Made by a program: the position numbers and the translations under genes
From: an uncultured Gammaproteobacteria bacterium
Lineage (GTDB): Bacteria; Pseudomonadota; Gammaproteobacteria; Steroidobacterales; GCA-2729495
DNA length: 64,000 bases
Direction: 5' to 3'
Assembly: GCA_937921935.1 (NCBI GenBank)
Contig: CAKZWQ010000015.1
Coordinates: forward strand, 1-64,000
Notes under the pieces: generated by a model
What the model was told of the DNA's origin: nothing
The model's database searches: none
What the model saw: only the letters and a program-made list of their open reading frames with translations
Shown: positions 8,267 through 16,613 of the stretch, piece by piece
Layout: the number at the start of each line of letters is the position of its first letter
Position numbering within the stretch: the first letter of the stretch is position 1

Positions 8267-9253
8267 GTGGCAAGACCACATATTGAGCCCTATGTAGAGC
8301 TCGACTCGCCCTTCAAGAAGTTCGATCTCAATGGCTTTAAGGGTAGCCATTACAAAGTGCTATCGATGGATACCGATACAGGTGCCTGCACGCTGAAAGT
8401 CCGCTTTGACGGTGGCTTCAGTCGCAAGCCTGGCATGAGTTACTCCGATATGGAGGTCTTCGTGCTCAAGGGTGGCATCAAGGTTGGCAAGGAAGTCTGG
8501 GGCGAGGGCCACTACGCATTCGTGCCGGCCGGCATGCATCTGGGTGCCCTGAAGGTACCGAGGGGTGCTGAAGCCCTGGTGATGTATAACGATTCCGAGC
8601 CCAGCTATGTGGAATCGAACCGGAACCATCAGCTGTCATTGACGGCAGGCTTCTCTTCCTTCAATTCCTATAACGATGCACCGTGGGGCCCGGGTAACCT
8701 GGTGTCGCCGTCGGTGGCTACGGGTGTTGGCATCAAGGTCCTGCATTTTGATCCGCTGACCCAGGCCATCAGCTTTTTGTATTACATGTCGCCTGAGTTC
8801 CAGCAAAATAATATTTCTTACCACGATTGTGCGGAAGAGAGTTATCACATCTGGGGGGACTCCTGGATGATGCAATTCGGTGAGTTGCCCACGGGCGGCT
8901 ATTTCTGGCGCCCACCCTGGATCGACCACGGTGCCTTCAAGTGCAAGCTGGGTTGTATTGCCTTCGGTCGGACCGACTCAAAGCTGCATAACTACTTTCA
9001 CTACAACCCATGGGCCACGCCCGACGAGAACAAGTTACGGGCAGCAGCCCATCTGTATCGTCAGCGGCCTCAGCTCTATGACTGGACTGCCGGCCACGGC
9101 CATAACCATCCTCATGGTCCGCCGGACTTTCAGTATCCTGACTATCAGGATGATGCCCAGGTTCGCCAGCTGCATGGCAATACGCCTAACAGCACGAAGC
9201 CGGCTGCCAAGAAGAAAGCTACCAGGAAGAAAGCTGGCGCGAGTAAGCGCTAG
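8267..9253 (+). CDS. Two-cupin protein with a lysine-rich C-terminal tail
   Basis: This 328-residue protein contains two beta-barrel cupin halves (about 25-115 and 150-245). The first has Gly/Pro-rich turns such as EVFVLKGG and GHYAFVPAGMH. A His-rich segment follows (GHGHNHPHG, about residue 280). The last 20 residues are a basic tail (PAAKKKATRKKAGASKR) like the N-terminal tail of the deacetylase two genes upstream. The start is GTG 8267, preceded by AAGGAG at 8 bases. Cupins of this kind bind metal and act as dioxygenases, isomerases or sensors; the clustered His residues suggest a metal site. It ends the transcript: a strong terminator follows 25 bases on. Confidence 0.8.
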   Translation: MARPHIEPYVELDSPFKKFDLNGFKGSHYKVLSMDTDTGACTLKVRFDGGFSRKPGMSYSDMEVFVLKGGIKVGKEVWGEGHYAFVPAGMHLGALKVPRGAEALVMYNDSEPSYVESNRNHQLSLTAGFSSFNSYNDAPWGPGNLVSPSVATGVGIKVLHFDPLTQAISFLYYMSPEFQQNNISYHDCAEESYHIWGDSWMMQFGELPTGGYFWRPPWIDHGAFKCKLGCIAFGRTDSKLHNYFHYNPWATPDENKLRAAAHLYRQRPQLYDWTAGHGHNHPHGPPDFQYPDYQDDAQVRQLHGNTPNSTKPAAKKKATRKKAGASKR

Positions 9254-9277
9254 ATTTCAGGCCTTTGGCTGCAGAAG

Positions 9278-9306
9278 AAAGGAGGGCGAAAGCCCTCCTT
9301 TTTTTT
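9278..9306 (+). terminator. Intrinsic terminator of the bicupin operon
   Basis: A perfect 10-bp stem (AAAGGAGGGC with GCCCTCCTTT, 9278-9287/9292-9301) is closed by a GAAA tetraloop and followed by T residues to 9306. The convergent amidohydrolase gene ends just beyond it. Confidence 0.92.
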
Positions 9307-9309
9307 GCC

Positions 9310-10803
9310 TCAGGCGCCGCCCTTGAAACGTAGCAGGTCCAGAAATTCCCGCCGGGTTTGAGGCCCATAGGTTACAAAGGTCGGATCAGGGGCGTTCTGA
9401 TAATTCGCGCGAGCCTGGGCCACGGTGTCGTCGCCCAGTTGCTTGCGTATCTCTGCTTCGCTGATCTTGTAAGGCTTGGCTGCGTTGAGGCCGAAGATCT
9501 TGGCGCGGATCTGCGGCGTAATCTCGGGGTAGCCAAAGCGTTCCCGGAACTCGGGCGCGATCTGGAAAGTCCGGAATGCCTGGATCTGGTCCTGGGGCGA
9601 GCCGTACCAGATCGAGTCTGTGCCCCAGACGATTCGATCTTCGCCTACATACCTCAGCAGTTTGCCCATGACATGAGCGGCTTCCTCCGGGTCGCGCATC
9701 AGGTAGCGCCAGGTTGTGCCCAGTTCGGCGTAGACATTGCTATTGGGAGATATGTCATTTTCGATCAGGGACTGGATCAGCGAATCGACGCCGATCTGGT
9801 GATCCCCCGGCTTAAAGGGGACATCCTTGTCTTTGATGTCATAACCCGAGTGGTAAACGATGAAGTCGATATCCGGGTTGTCGTTGGCCGCCTTGCCGAC
9901 ATCCCGGCAACCGCCGTACAGACGATTGTCTTTGGTCATGAAGGCGGTCGGCAGGGGCAGTCCCTTGTGAATACAGATGACTTTGACACCGGTTTCCCGA
10001 GCCATGGCAATCAGGGGCGCGCCATATTCCTCATCGTCCAGGCGCCAGCCTTCGGAACCATCCACGCTGGCCTGGGTGTAGGTTTTCCAGGCTGAAACGT
10101 CCCACTTCTCTTTGAGTTCCTGCATCCGGCTGATGTCCCCGTCGATATTCGGCACGACGCGACCGTGGACGAGGAGCCGATGATTGCCATCCATGGCATC
10201 CACGATTTCTCTTGTGGCTGCAGCCTCATCATCCGTCAGCGGCATATCCTCATAGGAAGTCGGGGTGAAGGTCAGAACGGCGATATCCGTATCACTGTCC
10301 AGGAACATTTCTTTGACGAACGCCTGCCCGGTAAAGCAGTTGACGTGCCCCAGGGGACTGTCCGGATCGATATAGTCACACTTGGCCTGAGGCATGAACT
10401 TCAAGCCGGTGGCGGTGAGTTTGTCGGGGGCCCTCCAGCGATCCAGCGGGTTCACATGGTGTCCCTGGATATCGAAGACGAACTCCCGACCGGCCAGGGC
10501 CGAATCGGCTGCTGCCGGTTCCATCGCGGCGGCGGCCGGAATCTGGAAAAAGCCCCCGGTGTTGCCGAAAGCGGCATGCGCTTCATTAAAAGCGAGCAGT
10601 GTGGTGGCTGCCCCGCAGGTGGACGTCAGGAAGCCCCGTCGGCTTAGGCCGCTGCGCTTCGCGTTCTCGTGGGCGCGTTCCATGGCCAGTTCATTGGCAG
10701 CCCGGCTTGGCTTCTCCAGGGGCCGCGGTGCAAATTCGCCGTTTGTGGTCGTATCGACTTTAATCGGCAGGCGGCTGCCTTCAGGATCGTGACGGTAACG
10801 CAT
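9310..10803 (-). CDS. Tat-exported amidohydrolase (TIM-barrel metal-dependent hydrolase)
   Basis: This is a 497-residue protein of the amidohydrolase-2 type. It has metal-site motifs (FDIQGHHVNP, VICIHKG, IVYHSGYD) and a late catalytic Asp in VWGTDSIWYG. Residues 54-77 form a twin-arginine signal (SRRGFLTSTCGAATTLL...EAHA), so export of a folded, metal-loaded enzyme is likely. The signal lies more than 50 residues from ATG 10803, which has a GGAG about 9 bases upstream. An internal ATG at 10683 (residue 41) would give a normal-length Tat peptide but has no clear ribosome site. Relatives include decarboxylases and lactonases for aromatic catabolism (ACMSD/LigW-like) and other hydrolases. Its convergent position next to the bicupin operon suggests a shared substrate pathway. 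Confidence 0.85.
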   Translation of the reverse strand: MRYRHDPEGSRLPIKVDTTTNGEFAPRPLEKPSRAANELAMERAHENAKRSGLSRRGFLTSTCGAATTLLAFNEAHAAFGNTGGFFQIPAAAAMEPAAADSALAGREFVFDIQGHHVNPLDRWRAPDKLTATGLKFMPQAKCDYIDPDSPLGHVNCFTGQAFVKEMFLDSDTDIAVLTFTPTSYEDMPLTDDEAAATREIVDAMDGNHRLLVHGRVVPNIDGDISRMQELKEKWDVSAWKTYTQASVDGSEGWRLDDEEYGAPLIAMARETGVKVICIHKGLPLPTAFMTKDNRLYGGCRDVGKAANDNPDIDFIVYHSGYDIKDKDVPFKPGDHQIGVDSLIQSLIENDISPNSNVYAELGTTWRYLMRDPEEAAHVMGKLLRYVGEDRIVWGTDSIWYGSPQDQIQAFRTFQIAPEFRERFGYPEITPQIRAKIFGLNAAKPYKISEAEIRKQLGDDTVAQARANYQNAPDPTFVTYGPQTRREFLDLLRFKGGA

Positions 10804-10984
10804 GCTCGCGTGCTCCAGGCTGGTGATATTTTTACCAGTTTCCAGTCAGTCCGGGTCGGGCTGCAACCGCGGATCTGGGCCCTGCCCGCGTCCCGGATGC
10901 CTTTACAGCCTGCCAGGGATGCCGGATAGTACGCCGCTCCGCGCCGGCCATCCGCTTGGTGCGCCAACCGGGCTGACTCCTTAG

Positions 10985-12178
10985 ATGCCGATTCTGCTGA
11001 CCACCATTTTGCTGTCGGGGCTTGGCTTCGGCCTGGTACTGCCCAGCTTTTTGTTCTTCGCCGAAAACCTCGGCGCCACACCGCTGGTAGCGACGACCAT
11101 CATCGGCACCTTTGCCATCGGACAATTCCTCGCCACGCCCATCTGGGGGCGCCTGAGCGATCGCTTCGGCCGCAAGCCGGTGCTCGTGATCAGCCTCATC
11201 GGCCAGGCCCTGAGCTATGCGATGCTGGCCTTTGCCGACAATCTCTGGATGATGGCCGTCGCGCGATCTCTGAATGGCCTGATGTCCGGCAATCTGTCCG
11301 TCGCCATGGCCTATGTCACCGACGTAACGCCGATGGAGAAACGCGCGCAGGGCATGGGCCTGGTAGGCGGCGCGATCAGTCTGGGCTTTATCGTGGGGCC
11401 AGCCCTGGGCGGCCTTCTGGGTGGTGCTGATGCAGAGTCTGCCACCCTGTTTCTGCCTGGCATCGTTGCTACCGCGGTTTCTTTGCTCACAGGCGTGGCC
11501 GGACTCATTTTTCTGCGCGAGAGTTTGCCCCCCGAGAAGCGCAGCCATGCCGGTGAAGGGCCAAAGGAAAGTGGCCTGCAGGCGGCTCGCCGGGTATTTC
11601 GCCGCCCCGTGCTGGCCCGCATGGTCATTGTGGGCTTTACCGTTTACGTGGGCATGGCCCTGTTCGAGACGATTTTCCCTCTTTGGGCCGGCGCCCGCTT
11701 CGACTGGGGTCCCCGGGAAGTCGGTTTTATCTTCACCTATCTGGGCTTGCTGGTAGGCACGGTGCAGGGTGTTCTTGTAGGTCGGTTGGTGCCGCGGTTC
11801 GGTGAAGGGCCTTTGGTCAGCTTCGGGCTTGTGTGCTATCCCATCGGTTTGCTGATCATGGTTTTTGCGCCCACCTGGCTGGTCATGATGCTGGGCATCA
11901 CCTTCACCGCAGGCGGGGGTGCTCTGTTTATCACCACCATGTCCAGCCTGGTATCTCACCAGGCCGGAGAGCAAGAGCGCGGCCTGGTGATGGGCGTTTA
12001 TCAGTCAGGTAGCTGGATGGGCCGCTCCGTCGGCCCGCCGATTGCCGGTTTGCTGTTCGGGTCCCTGGGTGTCAATAGTCCTTTGATCATGGCGGCTGTG
12101 GTGATGGTTCCGGCCCTGTTCCTGGTGGCCTCCGTGCGGGCTCGGGAGCGGCAGCAGCGGGCAGATAACGCTGCCTGA
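10985..12178 (+). CDS. MFS transporter, drug/metabolite efflux type
   Basis: This 397-residue membrane protein has about 12 hydrophobic segments. The MFS signature between helices 2 and 3 is GRLSDRFGRKPVL, and there are repeats of the fold in the second half. The overall form (short N-terminus, MPILLTTILLSGLGFGLVLP) resembles the TetA/Bcr-type proton-antiport efflux group. It begins at ATG 10985, 181 bases from the divergently transcribed amidohydrolase, so both may share a regulatory interval. It may export or import the compound handled by the surrounding catabolic genes; the substrate is not readable. Confidence 0.9.
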   Translation: MPILLTTILLSGLGFGLVLPSFLFFAENLGATPLVATTIIGTFAIGQFLATPIWGRLSDRFGRKPVLVISLIGQALSYAMLAFADNLWMMAVARSLNGLMSGNLSVAMAYVTDVTPMEKRAQGMGLVGGAISLGFIVGPALGGLLGGADAESATLFLPGIVATAVSLLTGVAGLIFLRESLPPEKRSHAGEGPKESGLQAARRVFRRPVLARMVIVGFTVYVGMALFETIFPLWAGARFDWGPREVGFIFTYLGLLVGTVQGVLVGRLVPRFGEGPLVSFGLVCYPIGLLIMVFAPTWLVMMLGITFTAGGGALFITTMSSLVSHQAGEQERGLVMGVYQSGSWMGRSVGPPIAGLLFGSLGVNSPLIMAAVVMVPALFLVASVRARERQQRADNAA

Positions 12179-12365
12179 AACCTGCGGCCCACCGCGCGAT
12201 ATTGCGTCGCAGCGAAAGCCATTTATTACTGTTATTCTGCTGGGAGGCCCAGTCTCATTGGGTCAGCGGGAATCCATGTTGGCCACGAAGGCGAACCGTT
12301 TTACACTCAATTTCATTAGACAGCCAGCGGCCTCCCGGGCCGCATGATTAGAAGGGGAGTTCTCC

Positions 12366-13520
12366 ATGTACATCAATTTCTGGTACCCAATGGCAACCAG
12401 CGAAGAACTGGTGCCGGACCAGCCATTGAAAGTCCGTGCCCTGGGGCAGGATTTCGTTGTTTTCCGGGATTCCGAGGGCAAGGCGGCTTGTCTGAGCAAT
12501 ACCTGTACCCACCGCGGCGGCTCGCTGTCCGGGGGCAAGATCCGCGGCGACTGCGTCCAGTGTCCCTATCACGGCTGGCAGTTTGACTGCGACGGCAATG
12601 TGAAACGCATCCCCTCCCTCGGCCCGAAAGCGAATATTCCGGCGCGCACGCGCATCGACGCTTATCCCGTCGAGGAAAAATATGGAATGGTCTTTGCTTT
12701 CCTTGGTGATCTCGCAGAAGGCGAGCGTCCGCCCCTCATGGACGTGCCGGAATATGGTCAGGAGGGCTGGCGACCGACTCTGCAGGACTATTCCATCGTG
12801 GGTAACTACGAGCGTTCGATTGAGAACGGCATTGATCCTGCGCATAACGAGTATGTCCATGACACGCACGGCTTCAGCGGTGAGAAGGAAGAGGAATATA
12901 AGATCGGCGAAATGCGGATCGAGTCAGAGCCAAGCTGGGCCTCCTGGGGGAATGGCTTCTGGCACACTTTCGATGCTCCGCCTCTGCCGGAAGGCCAGAT
13001 GAAAGAAGGTCGGCCAGATGCAGGCGATCTGGAGGTCGGCACCGGTCATCATGGGCCTAACCAGGTTTGGACCTTTATTCATGCCAGCGAAACTATGTGG
13101 TTTCACCAGTACCTGTTCGAGCGTCCGATAGACGAAGAAAACATTCAGCTATATCTGTTGTGTATGCGTAACGGCTTCCTGGAAGAAAAGAACGACGCTT
13201 ATATGATGGAGCGCAATCAATATGTCGCCAATCAGGACAAGGTTGTCATCGAGGATCTGCGACCCGTGCTGACGCCGGAGACTTCGACCAAGGAATTCAT
13301 GCTGCCGGCTGATAAGTGCATCCTCATGTACCGTGACAAGCTCAAGGAATGGGATGCCAAGGGCTGGCGTATCGATATGGATACCGTAGAGAAAAACAGC
13401 GCCAAGGTTGCCTATGCCATTCCGAGCCCTGCCCGGCATGAGCAGAAGGGTTGGGTGCTTGATGCGATTCCCCTTGTCAGCGGTGAATCGGCAAAGGCTA
13501 AACTCAAGGCCGCCAGTTAA
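12366..13520 (+). CDS. Rieske non-heme iron oxygenase, alpha subunit type (copy 2)
   Basis: This is a 384-residue paralogue of the oxygenase at 4793. Rieske ligands are C47-x-H49 and C66-x2-H69. The catalytic iron motif DPAHNEYVHDTHG has its His residues at about 160 and 165. It shares the N-terminal MYINFWYP and the C-terminal AYAIPSPAR block with copy 1 but differs in the middle (about 175-240), where substrate-pocket residues usually lie. ATG 12366 follows GGGGAG. A perfect terminator follows the stop, so it is transcribed alone or from its own promoter in the 190-base gap after the MFS gene. Electrons must come from a reductase encoded elsewhere. Confidence 0.92.
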   Translation: MYINFWYPMATSEELVPDQPLKVRALGQDFVVFRDSEGKAACLSNTCTHRGGSLSGGKIRGDCVQCPYHGWQFDCDGNVKRIPSLGPKANIPARTRIDAYPVEEKYGMVFAFLGDLAEGERPPLMDVPEYGQEGWRPTLQDYSIVGNYERSIENGIDPAHNEYVHDTHGFSGEKEEEYKIGEMRIESEPSWASWGNGFWHTFDAPPLPEGQMKEGRPDAGDLEVGTGHHGPNQVWTFIHASETMWFHQYLFERPIDEENIQLYLLCMRNGFLEEKNDAYMMERNQYVANQDKVVIEDLRPVLTPETSTKEFMLPADKCILMYRDKLKEWDAKGWRIDMDTVEKNSAKVAYAIPSPARHEQKGWVLDAIPLVSGESAKAKLKAAS

Positions 13521-13554
13521 CGGCGAGCAGCCGGCGTCCGACGCCTGCTAATGG

Positions 13555-13584
13555 AACGGCCGGCTTTTGCCGGCCGTTTTCTTT
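13555..13584 (+). terminator. Intrinsic terminator of Rieske copy 2
   Basis: A perfect 10-bp stem (AACGGCCGGC with GCCGGCCGTT, 13555-13564/13569-13578) with a TTTT loop is followed by TTCTTT, 35 bases beyond the stop codon. Confidence 0.92.
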
Positions 13585-13645
13585 AGTCTCGATGGCTTTA
13601 GCCTCGTACCTCCGGCACTTTCCTAAACTACACAGGGGACGTGAT

Positions 13646-13691
13646 TCCCTGACAGGGATCAAGGCACCAGCCGGAAGCCGGCCGGTGCCTG
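13646..13691. other. Two adjacent inverted repeats between convergent genes
   Basis: TCCCTG-A-CAGGGA (about 13646-13658) is followed by a longer hairpin, AGGCACCAGCCGG/CCGGCCGGTGCCT (about 13662-13690, one mismatch, 3-base loop). The hairpin lies just beyond the stop of the minus-strand propeller gene but lacks a T-run, so it may be a processing or attenuating structure rather than a standard terminator. Confidence 0.4.
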
Positions 13692-13706
13692 CGCCCTGAT
13701 GACGGC

Positions 13707-14672
13707 TTAGCCGGGATACTGAGCGATGCCGGCGAGAGAGCGTTCGACGCCCACTTCTGCCTGGGCCGTGATCTGGCCGCTTTCAAGGTCAAACTTGGCA
13801 AGGGTCCCGGTGAAGAAGTTGCCTATTAAAATGACACCATCATCCAGGGAAGGCTCGAGAATCGCCCAGCCCGGACCCGGCACTTCATAGGTTCTCAGTT
13901 CTTCACCCTCTGCCGTGATATGCACCAGGACAAAGTCGGTTCGAGATACGGCTTTGAACATCAGCAGGGTGCCATCCGGGCGGTGCTTGGCGACCAGGAC
14001 CATCTGCCGGCTTTCGGGCGTCAGGGTTACCAGGTCAGGCAATTGCTTGTCGGCTTCAACGTCGTATTGCATGACCCGCGGCCCTGTTTCAGAGCTATAG
14101 ACCAGCGTCTTGCCATCAGCTGCCAGGCTTGCCGTGGTGCAGCCCAGGAAGCTCGTCATGCCACCGTGTGTTTCATTTTCATACTCTTTAATCAGTTCGC
14201 CATCCAGGGTGAAGCGAAAGATATGACCGTAGCCGAACACGTCTTCGCCCTTAAGTTTGGTCAGGGTTGTGCCCATGTCGGCGAGCTCGCCCATGAATTT
14301 CGGGAAACCACTCCCGTCACCTACCAAATGCTCGCCCATCAAAACGGTTCCGTCGGGGGCGAAATTGCAATGGGAAAAAGAGCGGTCGGCAAACTTGATC
14401 TGCGGTAGCTGATTGCCATCGGGGCTGATGCGCAGGACGCAGTGAGCGTTGCTGTCAAAGGCCCACAAATTGCCATCGGGGCCAAACTTCAGTCCGCCCA
14501 CCAGGTGGGTCGTGCCCTCGGTCCACAGCACGCCTTTCTCATTCAATTCGCTGTCGTACTGAATGATCCGGCCAGGCCCGGCATGATCATCTTCGGGGTT
14601 ATTCAGCAGGGTTGTGCCCGCAAAAATATCGCCGACGGCGAAGGGCTTCATGGTCGATTCCTGGGTCATCAT
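13707..14672 (-). CDS. SMP-30/gluconolactonase-like beta-propeller protein
   Basis: This is a 321-residue protein made of propeller blades with repeated DG(N/T/E)L-type turns (FGPDGNLWAFD, APDGTVLMGEH, TLDGELIKEYE, LAADGKTLVYSS). There is no signal peptide, so it is likely cytoplasmic. The architecture fits SMP-30/lactonase or the related NHL-type sugar-lactone and ester hydrolases, though the metal-binding residues cannot be assigned with confidence. The start is ATG 14672 or the adjacent ATG 14669, both behind GGAGAAC. It lies 36 bases downstream of the PP2C gene on the same strand and could be its co-transcribed partner, or it may belong with the oxygenase pathway. Confidence 0.7.
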   Translation of the reverse strand: MMTQESTMKPFAVGDIFAGTTLLNNPEDDHAGPGRIIQYDSELNEKGVLWTEGTTHLVGGLKFGPDGNLWAFDSNAHCVLRISPDGNQLPQIKFADRSFSHCNFAPDGTVLMGEHLVGDGSGFPKFMGELADMGTTLTKLKGEDVFGYGHIFRFTLDGELIKEYENETHGGMTSFLGCTTASLAADGKTLVYSSETGPRVMQYDVEADKQLPDLVTLTPESRQMVLVAKHRPDGTLLMFKAVSRTDFVLVHITAEGEELRTYEVPGPGWAILEPSLDDGVILIGNFFTGTLAKFDLESGQITAQAEVGVERSLAGIAQYPG

Positions 14673-14708
14673 TGTTCTCCGGCTGGGCCAGCGGCCAGCA
14701 TATTTACT

Positions 14709-15560
14709 TCAGGGGTGACGCCGGTAGATCAGCGTCGTTAAATCATCAGGCTTGGAGGGTTTTCCGGACTGTTCGCCGCGCATGCGCCGCAACGCCAGTT
14801 CCGTGACTCTCTCGATGGCCTTGTCCAGTGGGCCGACGCGTACCGCGTCGATCATTTCTTCTTGCAGTACATTATCCGTCAGCCCGTCACTGGCCAGCAG
14901 TATGGTGTCCCGCGGCGCCAATGGTAGCTCTGAGCCCACCTCAATCCGCATGTCGGCCGAGCCGATTACGTTGAAGATCAGGTTCAGTTCCGTGTGTTCA
15001 AGGGCTTCCTTCTCGTTCAGCAGCCCGGCCTCCATGGCAAAGCCTACTGGGGAGTGCGGCGTGGTGAACAGTTTTAGTTTGCCGCGCTGGCCGCATATCA
15101 GGACGATGGAATCACCGACGTGATAAGAGCGAATATAACCAGGGCCAATTTCAGCCAGGGCCAGAGTGCTGGCGCCGCCCGTGCCCGAGTCCATGACGGT
15201 TCGGTTGGCTGCTTCAATGCCGTCCAGTATGGCCGTCCGCAGGCTCTGGCCGGGATTCCTCGCCGCCTGCCGCAGGGACTTGCGCAAGGACTCGACAGTC
15301 GCATTTGAGGCCTTGCGGGCGCCGGCCAGGCCGCCGACGCCATCAGCTACGGCCAGGACAACGTGGGTGTCATTGACGGGGATGATCGCGGCGGAATCCT
15401 CGTTTGGGCGGTTTTTCTCAGAGTCGGCGATGCTGGCAACAGCAGTTTCCCCCGCGGCGACGGCGAAAAAGCCCTGTTCGGTATCTTTATTCCCCACATA
15501 GAGCCGCGGGCCTGAAAGTTCATCCGGGCCCCCGTCGCGTTTCCGGGCTGCCTTAGCCAC
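14709..15560 (-). CDS. PP2C-type Ser/Thr protein phosphatase
   Basis: This is about 283 residues with the PP2C metal motifs in order: RPNEDSAA (residues about 50), VLAVADGVGGL (about 68-78), GASTLALAE (about 125), YHVGDS and ILLASDGLTDN. It removes phosphate from Ser/Thr residues with two metal ions. I start it at GTG 15560, whose codon overlaps the kinase stop by 8 bases and keeps the frame; longer openings upstream only re-read the kinase gene. The tight overlap implies translational coupling with the kinase, a common arrangement for a kinase-phosphatase pair. The N-terminal 40 residues have no recognised function. Confidence 0.87.
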   Translation of the reverse strand: MAKAARKRDGGPDELSGPRLYVGNKDTEQGFFAVAAGETAVASIADSEKNRPNEDSAAIIPVNDTHVVLAVADGVGGLAGARKASNATVESLRKSLRQAARNPGQSLRTAILDGIEAANRTVMDSGTGGASTLALAEIGPGYIRSYHVGDSIVLICGQRGKLKLFTTPHSPVGFAMEAGLLNEKEALEHTELNLIFNVIGSADMRIEVGSELPLAPRDTILLASDGLTDNVLQEEMIDAVRVGPLDKAIERVTELALRRMRGEQSGKPSKPDDLTTLIYRRHP

Positions 15561-16338
15561 GCTGCACCAGCTTGGCGTGAATCTCGTCGAAGGCCCTTTG
15601 CATGGCCACTGCGTTTCGATACCTCGCCTGCGGCTTGAGCTCCAGGCCCTTGCGCAGCCAGCGGAGCATTTTCGGTCGCAATTTGCCGCGAATGCGCGCA
15701 TAGCCCGGCGGCGGCCACTGGTAGGGCCACTCGGGCAGCTGGCCACTGAAAATTTGATAAATGACCAGGGAGAGCGCGAAAACGTCTGATTGGAACATGG
15801 GCCGGCCGAGGGCCTGCTCGGGCGCCAGATAGCCTACCGTGCCCGAGCCGGAGCCTTTCTGCCCCTGGCGAACAAACAGCTTGGAGAAGCCGAAGTCGGT
15901 GAGCTTGAGCCGGTTGTCGCCGAAGATAATGAAATTCTCCGGCTTTACATCGCAGTGAATAATGTTGCGACTGTGGGCGTGGGCAACAGCTGCCAGGGCC
16001 TGCCGGGTGAAGTCCAGAGCAAGGCGGGTCGACATACGGCGGGTCATGCGCTCGGCCAGGGTTTCATCCCCCAGGGGCATGGCGATCACGAATAGATCGT
16101 CAATAAAACTGGCATTCTGGATGGGCAGCACATTCGGGTGCTCCATCTTCACGGACAGCCGGGCTTCGCGCCGGAAATCCTCCAGAAACTCCGCTGACAC
16201 CAGCGCCGGATCGGCGATCTTCAGCGCGACCCGCACGCCATGAATGGTGTCATAGGCCCGCAGGACCGTTGCCCGTGGGCCAACGGCAATCCGCCCCTCG
16301 ATCCGGTACTTGCCGAGGGTCTGGCGTGCCCGCGGCAT
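15553..16338 (-). CDS. Hanks-type Ser/Thr protein kinase
   Basis: This is a compact 261-residue soluble kinase. Lys 40 lies in VALKIAD, the catalytic loop is HCDVKPEN (Asp 130, Lys 132), the metal motif is DFG (Asp 148), and YLAPEQ follows. The glycine-rich loop is atypical (GRIAVGPRATV, one Gly replaced). HCD in place of HRD makes it an RD-negative kinase, usually not controlled by activation-loop phosphorylation. ATG 16338 is preferred; GTG 16353 is an alternative five codons upstream. There is no membrane segment or sensor domain, unlike the second kinase in the window, so it would sense its signal through a partner. It is paired with the PP2C gene that overlaps its 3' end. Confidence 0.88.
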   Translation of the reverse strand: MPRARQTLGKYRIEGRIAVGPRATVLRAYDTIHGVRVALKIADPALVSAEFLEDFRREARLSVKMEHPNVLPIQNASFIDDLFVIAMPLGDETLAERMTRRMSTRLALDFTRQALAAVAHAHSRNIIHCDVKPENFIIFGDNRLKLTDFGFSKLFVRQGQKGSGSGTVGYLAPEQALGRPMFQSDVFALSLVIYQIFSGQLPEWPYQWPPPGYARIRGKLRPKMLRWLRKGLELKPQARYRNAVAMQRAFDEIHAKLVQRG

Positions 16339-16613
16339 TTTTCTTATCGACACCCGTATAAATCCTGAAACCGACGGCAGTCGTTATTCTAGAGCCATTC
16401 CGCTCCTTCCGCATCGCAGCGGGCGCGCCCGCCGGAGATGCCTGGCCGGTAGCCCGCAGCGCTGTCCGGGGCCCGGAAAGTTGGCAGGCAGGGCAGGGAA
16501 TGACGGCAGGGTTCGATGCCAGTGTGCTGTTTCTCACAATCTGCTGGTATCCTTGCGCCCCCTTAAAAAAGGCTGGCGGGCAGACGCCTAGCCGTTTTGG
16601 ATTCGGGTCAGTT

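Noticed and set aside
10832-11974. A 380-codon minus frame across the MFS gene
   Set aside because: Charged, Gln/His-rich translation without any fold pattern; the plus frame is a clear 12-helix transporter.
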